DNA of 64,000 bases from the NCBI GenBank assembly GCA_018829445.1, contig JAHJTV010000073.1, positions 124,001-188,000 of the forward strand, in the 5' to 3' direction. Under the pieces are notes generated by a model, which saw only the letters and a program-made list of their open reading frames with translations, made no database searches and was not told the DNA's origin. The DNA is from a bacterium (GTDB lineage Bacteria; SAR324; XYD2-FULL-50-16). The stretch's first letter is position 1, and each line of letters starts with the position of its first letter. Below are positions 62,946 to 64,000 of the stretch, one piece after another. The position numbers were made by a program, and so were the translations under genes.

Positions 62946-63776
62946 ATGAGTGAGTTATCCGGAAAAACAATTATTACCGTTGCTCCCACCGGGGCATGGC
63001 CAACCAAAAAAGATAATCCCGCCATTCCCATGACACCGCAGGAGATTGCGGATGATGTCTACGATTGTTGGCAGGCTGGAGCAGCAGTTGCACATCTTCA
63101 CATGAGAGATGACCAGGGAGCCGGTACCATGGACATCGAAAAGTTCAAGGAAACAGTGGAACTAGTAAGGGGAAAATGCAATATCGTGCTGAACCTTACG
63201 ACTTCCGGTGAATTGAATGCCACAGATGATAAACGGATGGCTCATTTGAAAGCGTTAAAACCGGAATTGGCCTCTTATGATGCCGGTTCCATGAACTGGG
63301 CTCACAAAACCCTGTTTCTGAATCCGCCCGAATTTCTGGAAAAACTGGGGCAAGTTATGATTGAAAACGGGGTTAAACCCGAAATTGAGATCTTTGACCC
63401 CGGTATGATTTACAACTCTCTCTATTATATGAAAAAGGGTGTGATCAAAGTGCCCGCTCATTATCAATTCGTTCTGGGTGCTGCAGGTGGAATCGGAGCG
63501 ACTGTGGAAAATCTGGTGTTTCTAAAGGGTTTGTTGCCTGCAAACTCTACCTGGTCAGCCTTCGGAATCGGAAAGAGTGCAACGCCCATCATGCTGGCAA
63601 CCATTGCACTGGATGGTCATGTCCGTGTGGGGATGGAAGACAATGTCTACTACTCCAAAGGCGTGTTGGCAAAGTCCAACCGCCAGTTTGTTGAAAAAAC
63701 CGTCCGCATTATCAGAGAAGCGGACAAAGAGCCGGCAACGCCGGATGAAGCACGACAGATCCTGGGACTCTCCTAG
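62946..63776 (+). CDS. BKACE family beta-keto acid cleavage enzyme (DUF849)
   Basis: The 276-residue TIM-barrel enzyme belongs to the Kce/BKACE family, which cleaves a beta-keto acid with acetyl-CoA to give acetoacetate and a new acyl-CoA. Visible features are 'IITVAPTGAWPTKKDNPAIP', the zinc-binding 'AAVAHLHMRDDQGAGTMD', 'IVLNLTTSGELNATDDKRMA', 'GVKPEIEIFDPGM' with the catalytic-region Glu, and 'GHVRVGMEDNVYYSKGVLAK'. It has a good 'aggaga' site. Its specificity class cannot be assigned by eye. As the last gene of the cluster it would perform the carbon-carbon cleavage step. Confidence 0.93.
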   Translation: MSELSGKTIITVAPTGAWPTKKDNPAIPMTPQEIADDVYDCWQAGAAVAHLHMRDDQGAGTMDIEKFKETVELVRGKCNIVLNLTTSGELNATDDKRMAHLKALKPELASYDAGSMNWAHKTLFLNPPEFLEKLGQVMIENGVKPEIEIFDPGMIYNSLYYMKKGVIKVPAHYQFVLGAAGGIGATVENLVFLKGLLPANSTWSAFGIGKSATPIMLATIALDGHVRVGMEDNVYYSKGVLAKSNRQFVEKTVRIIREADKEPATPDEARQILGLS

Positions 63777-63803
63777 TTGATCAGAAGATTTACCTCCTCT
63801 CCT

Positions 63804-63832
63804 TTCCGGTGCAGCCCTGTGCTGTGCCGGAA
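63804..63832 (+). terminator. Hairpin after the BKACE gene
   Basis: TTCCGG (63804-63809) and CCGGAA (63827-63832) enclose two wobble pairs and CAGC/GCTG, giving a 12-bp stem with a five-base loop, 28 bp after the BKACE stop. No T-tract follows, so termination is only possible. The remaining bases to 64000 hold no recognisable gene. Confidence 0.4.
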
Positions 63833-64000
63833 GATCTTACACCATCCGTTCTAACACTGTTTTTCTCGGGTTCTTGTAGTCAGATTTGGAGTGCGCTTCG
63901 AGAATTGTTGTCTTACTCCAGATCTGCGGTCTAAGAAGCATTATTGACAGAATAAAGACCTGTATTCTTCTCCGGGACAATAACAGTGAATACCAACAGT

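Noticed and set aside
1..64000. CRISPR arrays, tRNA and rRNA genes, riboswitches
   Set aside because: I looked for regularly spaced repeats, T-loop words such as GTTCGAATC and known aptamer cores in the gaps and saw none I could support; a covariance-model scan would be decisive.

Overview
The window looks like a chromosomal segment of a Gram-negative, metabolically versatile heterotroph. It encodes a beta-barrel-like secreted protein, TRAP and ABC importers with periplasmic receptors, two NarL-type two-component pairs and several acyl-CoA ligases and CoA-transferases. The selenium-linked molybdenum hydroxylase accessory protein YqeC, a corrinoid protein with a PocR-type regulator, and a BKACE enzyme point to an anaerobic or facultative lifestyle such as that of Desulfobacterota or SAR324-like bacteria. 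That placement is an inference with low confidence: there is no rRNA, tRNA or universal marker here. Base composition is slightly AT-rich by eye.

Layout. 1-6.3 kb is a purine salvage/catabolism block: the end of a nucleoside-type ABC ATPase, a YheO-type regulator, guanine deaminase, and the molybdenum hydroxylase maturation genes yqeC, mocA and xdhC. No hydroxylase is present. 6.5-13.7 kb holds an outer-membrane-like protein and an envelope glycolipid cluster: a DUF2079 membrane protein, a PAP2 phosphatase, two GT2 glycosyltransferases and a UPF0104-type flippase-like protein. 14.3-16.6 kb is a histidine kinase/response regulator pair. 16.9-24.0 kb is a short-chain/fatty acid locus (acyl-CoA ligase, alpha/beta hydrolase, SDR, fused CoA-transferase). 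It is visibly decaying: a sigma-54 activator has lost its 5' half, a TRAP solute receptor carries in-frame stops, and a 52-bp tandem repeat lies between genes.

24.0-29.7 kb carries small orphan genes (ComFB-like, Nudix, TerB-like), a 695-residue protein I do not recognise, and a PocR-AraC regulator with a corrinoid protein but no methyltransferase. 29.9-35.5 kb is a livMHGF operon ending in an acyl-CoA ligase and lacking its own binding protein. 36.2-43.7 kb is a Dpp/Opp-type ABC importer with a nitrilase-superfamily amidase and a GntR regulator. 43.7-48.0 kb has an aldehyde dehydrogenase and a double-Cache kinase/regulator pair.

48.3-49.7 kb is a small accessory island: a decayed Phd/VapC toxin-antitoxin module and a histidine phosphatase gene framed by two attC-like imperfect palindromes, which resembles an integron cassette without an integrase. 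50.0-53.6 kb contains an OFA-type MFS carrier, an ANKH/MATE-like membrane protein and a small periplasmic binding protein. 54.6-63.8 kb is the most coherent candidate for a new system: cyclase/hydrolase, TetR (with two matching 20-bp operator-like palindromes), a three-part TRAP importer, an SMP-30 lactonase, a two-subunit CoA-transferase/IpdAB-like enzyme and a BKACE beta-keto acid cleavage enzyme. Together they read as import, ring or lactone opening, CoA chemistry and carbon-carbon cleavage of an unidentified organic acid.
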